NCBI GenBank assembly: GCA_018873245.2
Contig: JAEMBT020000006.1
Span: forward strand, 8,515,855 to 8,579,854
Direction: 5' to 3'
Source: Archegozetes longisetosus
Taxonomy: Eukaryota > Arthropoda > Arachnida > Sarcoptiformes > Trhypochthoniidae
Length of the DNA: 64,000 bases
In this document: in pieces, positions 1 through 14,400 of the stretch
How positions within the stretch are numbered: the stretch's first letter is position 1
Layout of the letters: each line of letters opens with the position of its first letter
Made by a program: the position numbers and the translations under genes
The notes under the pieces: model-generated
Databases searched by the model: none
What the model saw: the letters and a program-made list of their open reading frames with translations, nothing else
Told to the model about the DNA's origin: nothing

Positions 1-332
1 TTTAGTGATAGAAAACAAGACGTTGGTGATAAATAAAATTTATTGCTTCAACAAAAAATCAATTAAAGCAAAGCATCATTAAGTTGAAAATTTGATCATT
101 CTCAGCTCAAATCATTCAATTTAGGATTAAATTATTTCGTCATTTTGTAAGGTTTAGAAAGATTCGCAATTTTTAAATCACGTAAAAAGTGTTAATTGAT
201 TCACAAATAAAAAGCAAATTAAGTTTTGAATGAATGGATAAAACTATATCTAACAAAATAGTCAATTCATTGAGTAAAATCAATGGTTCAAAAAAGCCTA
301 AATAGCGATGAACCGAAACAATGGTATAAATA
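1..332. other. 3' flank of the ubiquitin protease gene
   Basis: AT-rich sequence downstream of the minus-strand protease gene. A minus-strand AATAAA (TTTATT on the plus strand, 39-44) lies about 290 bases past the stop codon and could be its polyadenylation signal. I see no other gene here; the open frame on the minus strand across 173-478 is a shadow of the last protease exon. Confidence 0.5.
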
Positions 333-3300
333 TTATTCTCTCCTTTGATAAAATAGGACATAAGCGGCTTTCGAGACAACATTATCTTCAGAGGCAGAGC
401 TAACATTAGAGTCATCAAAGTAATGCCAGCTACAAGTATTACTATTCTTAGCGTATGCTGTGTAGTGTCCGCCTCCAAGACCTCCGTAGTGATTCGCCAC
501 TGCTATCAAGTCATAAGTTTTCGGCTCGTTCTTCGGGTTATTCAGCAAGTATTCACCCATATCTAGATTAGTTAGAGGAAAGTCAACTAAAATGTCCAGT
601 TTGTCACGGTATACTCGAGAATAAGAGAATCTCTTCAGGTGAATGATCAGAATTTTGGGTAGTGTCCTAGCAAATCAAAAAATCAATTGTTAGTCATTTT
701 TGCATTACAATCAACTATGTTGAAGTTGGACATAGTGAACAACTAGCTATAATATAAACTTTATGAAAAATTATTCAATTCACAAATTGCGCACACTATG
801 TCCCATATGGTAAACTCCCCTTATAATCAACAGATTAAATGTTTATTATAACGAGAGGAGACAGTATTTTAATAGTTCTCACCAGAGGTCGAACTTCTTC
901 GAAGCCATTTGATGCTTTTTACATTTGGGGCAGTACCAAGGATCGTCTGCACCAAGCCTTTCAGTAGTAGTGAATTGAGCGATACATTCAGACAGAGGTA
1001 ATGAAGTTTTTCCTGTATTTGTTGTTTGTTTCTGTTGAGGAAGTTTGAAGGGGTTTTCAATTTCAGATTCGTTATAATATTTAGTTTTCATTCTAGTAGG
1101 TAAATCGACGGCTAAGTAAGTTTTATTATTCAGTTCGAATGATTTTGTACGATCGAGTCGTTCGATGTCTAATGATCCATAAGAGTTCACAAGAGTCAAA
1201 GTGAATCTATCGGTTCTTTCACATTCAGCCACTCCTTCGTCAGAATCTGATTCTTCTTCAGACAATGGGATTTTCATGAAACGTCTCAGTTGTTGTGTGA
1301 CTGCTTCGTAAACGGTCTCGTAATTCGAGTCATTAACATTAATAATGAATGGTCTTCCAAATAATGTGGTTGAATCGTCTGATTTGACTTCACGTAAGTA
1401 AACAGGTATTGAATGATAGTCTTCTAACGTTTCGTAGACTACTATTTCATCCAATTGAGCGGTATACGACTCTTCATTTGTGAATAGTTTGTGAAATCGA
1501 TGATTGTAAACGTCTGCCACAATCAATTTCTCAGCATCGATCGTATGTCTCAATACACAGCTGTCATTCACAGCCTTCGCCACAGCATTACAAATGTCAG
1601 CAATTGTACCATATTTTGGTATAGATAGACGTGATATTTGAATTGCTTTAATCTGATCTTGAGCTTCATTGTTTTCTAACTGTTGATTCTTCGTCAATGT
1701 CGGCACAAATATTACATCAATTGGACGCTCGCGCTATTCGATTCAAATTTTATAAAACATTAACAATTTATATCTATTTGTATATTAAAGAAAATTAACT
1801 AAAGTGTAATTATTGATATAATTTCTAAAATAAGTGCTCGATAGCATATCCCAAAGTTTGAGAATTAAAATTGATGTCATTATATACGAATACTTTGTAT
1901 TAAGTCAGAAAATGAGTGTTTCTATTAATTCTGAATATTTGCTAACAATTAGTATGGTGAAGCCTGTCTAACTTTGACATGTAGTTAAGAGCATTAAAAA
2001 AAACAACTAAGCCATGCTTATCTATGGCATCTATATTATTTTTTAAAAATCACTTAAGTGCTCGACAAAGTTAGATAAGTTTTACTATAAACTAAACAAA
2101 GGCATACCTTAACAGGAAGTGGTAAACTCAGATAACAGAATGGGTCAAAAGTCACGCTAACGAGATTACAATCAGGACAAACTAAAGTAGACTTCAGAAG
2201 AGCATGAAATGTGTCAACAATTATGCTATCGTTTCTCTTCTTGTAGTTATCCCATGACTCTGAGGCCACGATCTCGTCGGGACGGGGATCCACATCAGTC
2301 TTAACTTCAATGTATGGTTTTTGCTTAACTCTATTCAAGTCTTCGTGTAGTCCGTCCAATAGAAAGGCCATCAACTCTTGACAATCCTGTTGAGCAAATC
2401 CACTGAATTGAGGTGCAAAGCGACCGACAGCGAGTTTGAATTCACGTGGAGCTAAACAAGTATGTGATCCACTCCACATGGCTTTGATCAAATCAGCATA
2501 ACTTTTAGCAATTTCGCCACCCATTCCAAGAGGATTATCAGGATTCAACTCTTGCCAATACTGATCACTCAAAATGAATTGAGTTAACGGTTGAGTATTA
2601 GAGAGACATTGAAGTGCACTGTTCATAAAACAAGTATTGCCTAAGTTCATTAGGCCACATAAACCTGGTATACATTTAGAAGATCTCGTCGCTATAGCGC
2701 CATAACGTGGACGACTCGAGGGCCACGTCCCGTCACCGTTCCGCACCTCTAGTGTCACTATTGTCCCGCTCAGAAGTCCTGCGTCGTTAAGTGTCTGATT
2801 GTCGTTTGACTTATCGTTTGAACTCGAACTAGGACTGGCCTCGTTGTGAGCATTCAGCACAGATCCACTCGACCACAACTGAGTTTCTTTAGATGAGTCT
2901 ATATTGAACAGTTGTTTCATTTGACTTTCCAGTTGAGCCAAAGTTGTCACTCGACTGAACTGTTTCACGATGATGTCTTCTTTAGCGCCATACAGACATA
3001 GTTTCAGTTCAATGGGGTAGACTTCTACAATACAATAGGCGGAATACGTCCCCTGTTCTATTACTGGACGACGTATCACATGGTTCTCACTCAATATACC
3101 AAACTCGTTCACCAACATATTCCATCCATCTTCTGGCACAAACTGGTAATCCAGTTCTTCTTGGAGTCTCTCTCGTAGTTCCCAATTTTGCCCATCAGTC
3201 GATTGGAACAATGCTACCATTCAATCGAATCAATTGTTTTGTTAAAATACATTATCAACTCAAGTCAAAATCTAATAAATAACTCATTTATACCTGAATT

Positions 3301-3471
3301 ATCAATGGGTCCAGGGTTATGGATGTGGTCCTTGTCTTGTAAATACTGTTTGCATAATTCAAACCATTTTTTGTCTAATAGGTACCAAAACTCTCCCTTT
3401 TTCATAGGTTTATGAATCAATTGTAATACTTGTTCCACGTTCGATTCCAAGTCAATATCGTTTGTCTCCAT
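333..3471 (-). CDS. USP15: Ubiquitin carboxyl-terminal hydrolase, USP4/USP11/USP15 type
   Basis: Cysteine protease that removes ubiquitin from proteins. Four exons on the minus strand fit in phase: 3471-3294, 3213-2108, 1733-883 and 666-333, giving 822 residues. The start shows a DUSP domain ([20 protein letters not shown]), then a ubiquitin-like domain, then the split USP catalytic domain. The Cys box NLGNTCFMN puts the nucleophile near residue 254. The His box [10 protein letters not shown] has its His near 779, followed by WHYFDD with the catalytic Asp. A CxxC pair in the second exon (LVCPDC) and one in the third (WYCPKC) are the zinc ligands of this family. The insert between the catalytic halves is shorter than in vertebrate USP15 (981 residues). 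The vertebrate paralogues 4, 11 and 15 arose from one ancestor, so the symbol stands for that group. The USP identity is sure; exon ends were inferred from splice sites. Confidence 0.93.
1950..2090. mobile_element. Degenerate MITE-like element with terminal inverted repeats (family A, copy 1)
   Basis: Lies in the protease intron 1734-2107. The left end reads GCCTGTCTAACTTTGACATG. The reverse complement of the right end reads AGTAAAACTTATCTAACTTT. The two ends are related imperfectly to each other and to the better preserved element at 14210-14379. There is no coding capacity. It is probably a relic of a non-autonomous DNA transposon. Confidence 0.45.
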
Positions 3472-5490
3472 CTCTTTAATTCTTCAAAGTCACTCTTAAT
3501 TGGTATTTAAAGGCCGGCGAATGCGAAATCGCTGTAAAAAAATGAATGAATGAGTTTTAGTGAGAATGAGATCACCAAAAAATTTTAGTATTAACTGTTA
3601 CGCATTCTATTTGAGGAAACGTGTACTTTTGTGCGCATGCTCATCTTTTTTAAACCGATTACTTCTATGTATTTTTAGCTAAGTCTTTTCACCATATATT
3701 GTAGCCTAAAAGCTACTTAGTTGAGTAATCTCAATTTTATACTATTTCTATTTTTGATTGTTTTTTATATTGAGCAATTTGTTTTTTCATTCAGTCGTTT
3801 GATTACTCAACTCAAATAAGACCTACGCTATGTTATACTTTTATTGCACTGATTTATTTAGTAAAAAATTATTGTCCAATATTACAAATAATCGACAGAG
3901 TTTAATTTCTTTAATTATTTGACATATTTTAAGTCAAATAAGTCTTTAGTAATACATAAATAACCCTTTGGTAACATACTTAATCCTTCAAGTGATGTTT
4001 CGCAATACCCTTTGTTTTATTACAGTTACACAGCTACTAATTGAATCACGTATTATTTTAGTTTCTGTCATCGACAGTATTCAATCAAAGCTGATAACAG
4101 ATAGTGATAGATTAAAATCAATTAGTTTTCAGCGTTGCTTCGAACGTGTTGTTTAGCAAATACTAGATCTTAAGATAAGTCACAAGTTCTTATACCTCAT
4201 GAACAAATTGCGTCTGTTTATTTAAAAATAATGTAAATAAAGCGAACAAAGTGTCAAACTATTCTGATTGTGACCTTATTTTTAGAAAAGCTGGCGAAAG
4301 TTCATTAGAACTCAGACTAAAAGCTTTGAGCACTTTTCTAATTGCAAAAAATAACTTTCTGAGCAACTTTGACCTATGGCTTAGAAATATCGAATTTTTC
4401 ATAAGATAAAGTAGCGTTTCATGTTCAGTTTCATCGCTCACTATTAAGTAAATTAAGCCTGCTACAAGAAAAAATCTTTTGATTTTAAATTAATAACTTA
4501 AATTATTGAATCGATTCATTACCTATCGATCTGAGTAATTAACTGATATGATGAATTTTTAGTTTGATATCATCACCATTCTAAAGATTGAACTTTAAGT
4601 TGAAATTTGTTGAAATTTGTTGAAAATTTCCAAAAAGTAAGAATTATAGTACTTTTGGTAGAAAAAGCTATTAACAAAGCTAAACTTGCATTTTCACTTA
4701 GAAATGGATAAAAACTAACTTCAAGCTGATCACTCTTTTCGGAAAGACGAACCAATAGTCAAGAATAGCTCTGAATCAAATTTGAACGAAGAAAGGCATT
4801 TAGGGGCACTACTGACTCCAAAAATCGAGATTCTATCAAGTTTTAGATTAATTTGGATTACCATAGTTGTTATTGAAGGTTCTTAAGACTTTATTGTAAA
4901 AAATGTGGCAATTTAAGTAGATTCCTGAAAGCTATTTGTTTTAATTAAAACAATTCTTTTCAGAAGTTGTCAAAAATTTGTACTTAAAACTGAATTTTCA
5001 AAATGATGATCATGCCAAACAAAAAATTTATTATGTCTGCTAATTGTTTGGACCAACAAATAACAGATTGAATAATTTTAAAGTTTTGAGTTTGAAATGA
5101 TGCAGATTTTTAGTTTCAGATTATAAAGATCTTTTTGGAACAGGCTATATATGAAAAATTAGAATTATTCCAAACTAATCCAAGTTATTCCAAATTCATA
5201 AAAGTTTTGAATTTGGGTCAATTTTTCATCTATATTTAAAACAGAACATAAATGACGCTATTTTTGTGACAGTGAGTCAAGCTCACAGTAAATGCGAATA
5301 AACTGAGAGGAATTTTTCCAAAGGATAGATAAGACGTCATTATTATGGAAATAAACAATTGTAGTGAATGCACATGAGTTTAAATGATTAAGTTATTAAC
5401 TTATTTCACTATTTGAATGCAATTTTTAATAAATAAAAGTTTCAAACTACACAATTTTTTAATAAATTAACTTGCAAGTTTGAGGAAAAT
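3472..5490. other. Spacer between divergent ubiquitin protease and EFL1 genes
   Basis: About 2 kb of AT-rich sequence between two genes transcribed away from each other, so it should hold both promoters. I see no TATA box or element that stands out. Minus-strand open frames of about 60 codons at 4259-4441 and 4573-4755 have no recognisable content and are treated as chance. Confidence 0.5.
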
Positions 5491-8400
5491 ATGAGACATA
5501 TATCGAAATCAGAAATTATTAAACTTCAGCAAAACGTGAAAAATATACGAAACGTTTGCGTTTTGGCACATGTAGACCATGGTATACATTTAAGACTTTT
5601 CGATACTTTTTCAATATATTCAAACCTTGTCTAAATATCTGTTGACATATGAATTGAAGGCAAAACAACCTTGGTTGACACGTTGATAGCAAGCAATGGG
5701 ATTATATCGAAGCGAATGGCAGGAAAGTTGCGATATATGGACAGCAGAAAAGATGAACAGCAGAGAGGAATTACTATGAAATGCAGCTCTATTTCATTAG
5801 CTTTCAATACAAGTCTGTCTTCATTTTATTCAATATTTTAATTCATATCAAATCCAATATCATTATTTACATCAAATTCAATCGTTTCATCAACATATAG
5901 ATCAAAGCGATTACTTGATTAATGTGATCGACAGTCCCGGACATGTCGACTTCTTTGGCGAAGTGTCGACTGCTATACGTCTCTGTGATGGAGCTGTTGT
6001 TCTGATTGATGCGATCGAAGGTGTTTGTTCTCAAACCAAGTCTGCACTACAACAGGCATGGATTGAACGCATCAAACCAGTTCTTCTATTAAACAAAATC
6101 GACCGACTATTCATCGAACGAAAGATGTCGTCTTTGGATATTTATATGCATTTGGTTCAAATTTTAGAACAAGCAAATGCATTTCTGGGTGAACTGTTCA
6201 CTTCCGATGTTTTAGGAAAATGCGTTTCAAATGAGGAGAGCACTAATCAAGCAAATTCAGTAACAGATGCTAATCAACAGACTTATGACTGGAGTTCTGG
6301 TATCGACGATGTCGACGACTCTTCCGTTTATTTTAGTCCTGAAAGTGGAAATGTTGTATTTGGCAGTGCTATCGATGGCTGGGGTTTTAGTATTAAAGAT
6401 TTTAGTAAATTCCTATCAATTAAATATGGTATCAAAGAAGAGGTACTCAACAAGACATTATGGGGTGATTACTATTTGAACGCTAAAGAAAAGAAAATAA
6501 TGAAAGGCGCACAATCAAAGGCTAAGAAACCACTTTTTGTGAGTATGGTTTTGGATAACATCAGTGCTGTTTATGAGGCAATTGCTATTCGACGCGATAA
6601 AGTTGTCATCGAAAAGATTGTCAATTCTCTTGGTGTCAAATTCACCGCTCGTGATATGAATCATTCCGATCCAAGAACACAATTACAGCTACTATTCTCT
6701 CAATGGTTGCCATTATCTGACGCAGTCCTAAAAATGATTTGTAATTTGATTCCGAGTCCACTCCAGATAAGTGAAGAGCGTGTTGAAAACCTGATGTGTT
6801 CTAATACAAGAAGATTCGATTCTTTGCCTGTTGAAACTCAAAATCTTAAAAATGATTTCATCAGATGTTCGGGAGATAATGATTCACCACTAATAATTTG
6901 CGTTTCAAAGATGTTTGCTTTTGAAAAGAAACTTTTGCCTGAATATAAACAAAGACCACTAACTCATGAAGAAATTTTGTTGCGTCGACAAAATAGAATT
7001 ACTGAAAATAAGCAAAACCAAATCGAATCTAAAGACACAGGACCTAAGGACGTCGAATCAGAAACTAATGGCTCTAAAAGAGAAGCTCATCAATATATAG
7101 AAGGCATGGGTTCAGAAAATGATAAAAAAGTCGACTTGTTTGATGATAACTCGAATAATGAAAGTGATAGTAACGTTTTCATAGCGTTTGCTCGAATATT
7201 CAGTGGAACCATAAGAAAAGGCGATACAGTTTACATTTTGGGTCCTAAACATAACCCAAGTAAAATCGATGGCTCTACTCATATTGATCCAAGTTTAACA
7301 CTAAATGATTTATCCTCCAAACAACACATCACTAAATGTCAAATTAAAGATTTATATATATTGATGGGAAGAGAACTTGAAAATTTAGATGAAGTTTCAG
7401 CTGGAAATATATTAGGAATCGGAGGTCTAGAAAATCATATTTTGAAATCAGCCACTATTTCGAGTACAATTTTCTGTCCACCATTCATTGACTTGCATTT
7501 GTCAACAGTGCCGATACTTCGCGTGGCGTTAGAGCCACAAAATCCTTCAGAGATGCCAAAATTGATCGAAGCCTTGAAAATGCTGAATCAGGCTGACCCT
7601 TGTGTTGAAGTCAAAATTCAAGAAACTGGCGAACACGTTATTGTCACGACAGGCGAAGTCCATCTTCAGCGATGTATTGATGATTTAATTAATTTTTCTG
7701 GTATTGAAATCAACTGTTCGCCACCCATTGTTCCATTCAGAGAAACTATAGTAGAAAAGCCGAAGTTAGATATGGTTAACGAACTTATCTCAGACCAAAA
7801 GCTCAATACGGCTTCATCCGAGGAGTCCACAGAATCTTCTATTGAGTTATGGACAGCCAATAAAAAGTCTAAAATTAAAATATTAGCCCAGCCTTTGCCT
7901 GAAGAAGTGATTAAATTGCTAGATAAGAACACTAATATTCTGAAAGTTATTACTAAACATCAGCGAAAGTCAACTGATAATGTAGAAATTTTAACAGACC
8001 AAACTTTAAGTGCAATCGAAGACCTAAGAGTATGTTTGCGAAATGCTTTCGTTGAGGCGAATTGGCCGGAAGACACTGTCGACAAAATTTGGTCAATTGG
8101 ACCCAAATATTGTGGAACTAATATACTATTGAATCGAATTCCTGATTACCATTTATTTAACGATTGCATTGGTAGTAAACCCGAAAATGTTCCGTTACAT
8201 AAACTTTCAATTGAAGACGATATTAGATATCAATTTGAAAATAATTTTGTGAGTGGTTTTCAATTGGCAACACTTTCTGGTCCCTTGTGTGACGAGCCAT
8301 TGATGGGTGTCTGCTTTATTGTAGAAGAATGGACTATAGCTAATGATGCTCTAGGTGTAAGTAATGATCCTTTTGGACCTTTTAGTGGACAAATCATGTC

Positions 8401-11400
8401 GACAGTTAAGGAGTGCTGTAAAAAATCGTTTCAAGCACAACCTCAAAGACTTATGGCTGCGATGTTTTCGTGTACGATACAAGTGGATAGCGATGCTTTA
8501 GGTAAGTCTTTATTGTTCTTAATTATCTTAAGTTCAAATCTAACTAATTTATCAAAGCTTGAAAAAGGTTATATAAGAATAAAGGTATGATTTGCGCTGT
8601 CATTTATACACGTATAGACATGAATGCAGTCGCGATCTAGAAACTTATTGAAATTACTCACGCTGGCCATAGACTAAGTTTGTAAACTTAATAATTGTTC
8701 TTTTTTATCTGAATTATAAAACAAGATGTCTAAAGCTTTAGAGTCTGATTAAGTTGAAGGTACGATTGATTTTACGAATAAGTCATTTTGATCTTTTAAT
8801 CATGGAATTTGGTTATATTTAAATAATTTGATGACAATTTACTTTATCTTGGCATGATTTAAATGGTTTCATGTTTATCAATATTAACGAACATTCAGTT
8901 TGAAATATAATAAAAAGAATAAATAGGATCAGAAATAAATAGCTCAAAGTCTAATATAAATACTGAAATATGGTATTGTTGAACTTAGAAAAGTTGTCAC
9001 TTCCACATCCCTTGAACTGCAGTAGAATTAATGACAGCATAAGCGAGATCCCACGGAAATTCGGGATATTCTTCTTCTTGAGCTTTAAAAATAGAGTCTT
9101 GTATAAATATAACTTAATTGATTTCATGCTATCTATTAATAATCTTACATAAGCGTACATATCCGGATATTTATGATAATTCATATTTACTTTTGTAACA
9201 AATACTTATAATAAATATTTACTCTCTGTAAGCATTATCGAAACTATTGTAATCCCAAAAGACTTATTAGCTCTTGTTTACAACAAATTATGAGTTACTT
9301 ATGATAAATATTAAACAAATTGAGCTGTAATTCAAACGGAGATGATATAAAACAGATCATATTGAATACTCACTCATCAGGACTTTAATTGACTAGAAAT
9401 GAATTATGCAAGTTAGTTTAACCTAAATGAACCACTTATCACATTCCTTACTTAGCTATCTTACTTAACTTGCTTATTTGAAATCGAAACTTGCACTCAA
9501 TTTAGACACAGGTTTCAAGTTGAAATTTACCCAAATTGTTAGAACGGGTCTTGAAAGATCCTGTTTTATATCTAGTATTAGAACTTACTCTAATTTTAAT
9601 TTTTCCATCTAATTGTTCCAACTACATCTTATACACTCTTTTATGTTTCAATTTGATTCTTACCTTTTACATTATTATTATTATTATTGTTTGTTTTTCC
9701 GCTTCTTCCTGCTTGATTACAGAGCATACCTGTGGAAAGCAAACATCACTCAATATTTGCTTTTAATTTAAATTCTAAATTTTCTCCATATCTACCATAA
9801 ACTCTGATTCCGGGAACTCTCGCATATGGAGGATGATTGTGAGTGTATGGTCCTTCGAATTGTGCGCTATCAGGACATCGGCAAACCATAACATAGTGTG
9901 CTTTACCGCTTCTTTCACTTTGCAAGGCTAACAGTGTCCAGTCTGTAGGAGTTTTGCATGTTCTCACACTAATCAATGGCTCGCATAGTTTCACGTGTGT
10001 GTAGACCTTTCAACGTTTGAAGTCAAAATTAAATCTTTAATTATGAGACTGTCGTATTGTTAGAAACCTTTTTATCGTATCTTCTGGTAAGCTCTACAGT
10101 GTGTCCATCATCTATGTTAGAATCTGAGTTGCATTCCCAGTTGAAATTTGTTGGGCATTCGCATAGTTGTTGCGTGTGATTCATTCGAACAAATAAAGCA
10201 TTGCATACCTATTGTCATTTCAAACATATACTTTCATTTCTATCTTTATTTTTTGACTTTCGTTTTAGTCAACATACCTGCTGTGTCGCACATTCTGGCA
10301 GATTGTGTCTATATTTTGGGCCACTGTTTGAGACATTTTTGTCCTGAAAAATAAATTAATTTATTCTCAAAGTTTAAATCTATTAATTAAGCAAAAGAAT
10401 GAGGTCAGGGTTAATGTTAATTTTAGTTATTTAATCAATTTTTGTTGAACAGTTGTGACACGATTTTCGAAGATTCTTAGATACACTATTGATTTAGTAA
10501 CATAGTTTTGTGCTCTCCTTTTAATTGCATTTTAATCTCCTAAAGAATCTTTCGATTCATTTGCTTGTAGTCAGTAAAATACCTATTCCATTAACTCAGT
10601 TTTTCTTATCACAAACTTTTTAAAGTTACCCAACTAAATTAATAATTCTATAAATTACGGTTTAAATATCAAATATCAAAATCTTTCTTATCTCACTCAG
10701 CACTACTCCACGGTATACTTGTTCAGTGTGCAACTTAATTAGTTCATACTAATCTTTCACATTTTCATTTTGCCTGCTGTTAATCAATTATTGCATTAAC
10801 TTTGCTTCACTTGTCACTCATCTAATCAAAAACATTATTCATTTTGCCGCCACTTTAGTTAAACAAATTGATTTTCGCTCAAAGAGAAATAAGTTTATTT
10901 TGCAATTTCTTAGAGTCCTCATAGTTTTTCTTCCATTAATGTGAAAAACTTCAATAAATGCTCAAAAATAAAAATTGTAAGACAGCAAATTACTACTTGA
11001 ATAGATCTAATTAACTCTTCATCTTTAGCTAACTTGAATTAAACAATTTTTTACGTTACTGTCATGTATCGAAATGGGAAGAGAGAAATCATATTTCTCG
11101 CTGTCATTTCAAATCTCACTACAGACTAATAACTCACAGCACAGTCGAACGATAAGTGTACGTCAAACTGTGCACTTAAGAAACAATTAAAGGCAATAAG
11201 AAGTGAACCAAATAAGGAAAGATTAAAGAAATCAATAGAGTCATATTATTTTGACAAGTTTGGTTTCGCGTAATGAGTCATAGAGTCATAAGTGGTTTGC
11301 AAGTATGTTATAGACGCTCAAAAGCTCTATTTCAAGTATATAATAATGTACAAGTGTTAACTGAAAGCTAAAATCTCAATAAGATTACAACTTAAGACTC

Positions 11401-14400
11401 AAACTGCTGCATAAGAGAACAACAGTTTTCTTAGAAAAGCATCTTAAATGGCAACGATTAAAGACATTTGATTTAATATTACTTACATTTTGATCACTTA
11501 ACGATGAAACGTCTACATATGTTTGAGGTTTATCTTTAGTCCAATTGGTTATTTTATTAGCTCTCAAGCTTATAGATATATTTAAACGAAATAAAGTTAA
11601 AAGAGCAATACAAACATTGAGAAGTAGTCGAGTTGTCATTATTGCAAATAGAGCTGATTCGATCAACAGAACTGATTCGGTAAACAGAACTGATTCGGTA
11701 AACAGAACAGATGAAAATAAACGAACTCAACTTTTCTAACAATTCTCTTGAATAATTGTGGCAGAAGCTCCAAATTAGAATCAGTTTAAGAAAAGAAGGC
11801 CACTATCATTGTCCAATGCAAGCCTTCTTGATCTAGAGGTCACACTTCGCAACCTGATTATACGAGTTTGGTATTTGGGTTTTGTGTTACTAACAAGACC
11901 TGTGCTAAATCAACTGCTCCTAAGGTTTCATCTCCATTGTCATAATCCCATTAATACATCAGTTATCGTAACCTTTAAATCATATCGTCTTTAGCATCTT
12001 CTTTCATGCATGTCTCATAGTCTCAATTATTCTGCCATTTATTGCTTTATTTCATTACTTATTCTCAATCTCTTCATTTGATTGTTGACTATTCATCCAA
12101 CCTATTGATATTGACTAATACTTCACGTCTCATTAATACACAGATTTACAATATTCAATTAGTCAACTCATTAGTGTTGTTTTTGGTTTAGAAATTTAGT
12201 ACTGATTTTTTCATAGATTTGCTAGTTCAGCTGTAAATGTGCTGCTTTTTATGAGAAGTCTAATTCTCATTCATCAATCATTACAAGTCTTAGTTCAAAA
12301 ATTCAACTTTTGTGCCTCACTCAAAATAGTTTTTTAAACATTTTCTTAGTTTTGAGTTCAACTAAGTCAAAAATCTTTCGAAACTAATATCTTTCGGTCA
12401 ATTTTTAGAAGATAGTCATTTAATTTTTCTATAAAGCAGTTGAGAATCTAATTAAAATTATTAAGACGCTGATTATAAATTATTTTTCCTATTCATCCAT
12501 TTCTGTTCCTAAACTTTTGAAACGAGATATCTTGCTATTAAAATAAAGACCAAAATTTTCAATGGCTTTCATAAAGGGTCAATACTGTATTCCTTCTTTA
12601 AATTTTATCGATTAATTCAAGTTTTTAAAGTTTTTTAATGTCTCAATTTAAACATAACTTATATGGAAACTATTAAGCTTTGGAAATTTTTTGCAGTATA
12701 TGACACATGTATGCCTAATCTAGAATTGATTTCCTATTTTATCAAACTTTAACTTATCGTAACTGATTTAACCAAATTTTCAGTGACAAGCAAAATTTTT
12801 TATGTTAGATCTTGTGTTTGAACAATTTGAGTCAATGGGTTATTTGTCTTATTTGATTTTGAACGTTAGATCTCAATTTTGACCACAATTACTGTTCTGT
12901 GAACGAAACAATGAATCATAAATAGAACTTTATCAAAATGACTTCTCTCACGGCACGTAATATTCGGAATCTGCTAAACTTTATTTGTGTTTCAAATGAT
13001 TAGGATTTGTTCATATTTTGAAAGATCGTCTGTAGGTATAGAAATATTTGTGATTTTTTCACGTAATAATCAGTGCATAAATGGTTGAGAGTAAATGCTA
13101 TTATTACTTAAAGTACATTAGGTACCAACGATGGGATAACTAAAACGTAAGTTTAGTTCAAGGTTTGAATGTAGGATTTCCTGAAAATGTTTTTTGTCAA
13201 GAAGATCAGTGAATAAGTAAACATGTAAAAATGATTGAATGGTTATTGTTGATTGTTTAAAAATTAAAAACATAGCTATTTATTGTATTTACAAATTTAA
13301 AAAACATATTAACTCTACATTTACAATAATATTCATTTTTAACAAAATCTAATTTTTACAATAAAAACGCGAATCGAACGAACGACTCCTTGTTTGAGTA
13401 CTATTTTCATGTTTGGCATAATATATATTCAGTTCAATGTTGTTTATCTACACGAATAAATGAAGTTTAATTAAAAAATACAGCCAATCAATCTTCAACT
13501 TCTTGAGGTATGCAACCGTTTGGTTATGATTTGCGCAATATTTTCTTCTCGTGAATAGACTTTAAAATAAATTAGATCAATACCCGGTGTCTTAAGACAT
13601 TCTGTTGAATAGAAACGAGCATCGGATATCTCATCTTAAAGACTGTAAACTTCTAATAAAGTTGCTCTCTTCAAATCGTCTGAAATAGACACACAATTTC
13701 AATTAAGAGTTAGATTGCAGTTAGATTGAAGCTAGATTGCAGTTAAACTGCAATTTGATTAGAGTCTCAATGAAAATTAGTTGAAATGAATAATTACTTG
13801 GCTTGTGGTGAACAGTAACCACTGTATGTCCTAATATGATCGAGAGTATAAACAGTGCCCGTCACTACATTTGGTTCTTTGTGATGTGTGGGACACGCAT
13901 ATCCTGGAGGACACTGACAGAGTGTGTTAGTGTTGACTTCTTCGACATCTGGTCTTTTGCGAACAGTGAACAGACGACACGGCTCTTTCCTTTGACACCT
14001 CAATTTCTAAAATTGAATATTTTAATAGCAATTAGTTATATTGCGATTGATTTTTTCAGATACTTATAAATTTGGGTATATTTAGCGTGAAAATATAAAC
14101 ATATTGGTGAAAAACTTTAGTCTCTTCAAATAGAGATAGGAAGTAAACAATTCAATGTTCTACTACTTAGGGCTAAATTTTTTCTCTTTTGCTTAGTTTG
14201 TAAGCTGAATACAGTAAAACTTGTCTAACTGTGACATACAGCTAAACCTGTATAACTGTGACATTCACTTAAGTGGTTTTTAGAGACAATATAAAAATAC
14301 CATAGACAAGCGAAGCTAAGTTGCGATTAATTTTCAAAAGCACTTAACTACATGTGAAAGTTAGACAGATTTAACTGTACTGACTAAATTGATGTGATAT

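Noticed and set aside
13360..13410. CGAATCGAACGAACGAC, resembling the 3' part of a tRNA in reverse
   Set aside because: No matching anticodon arm, D arm or acceptor stem can be folded around it.
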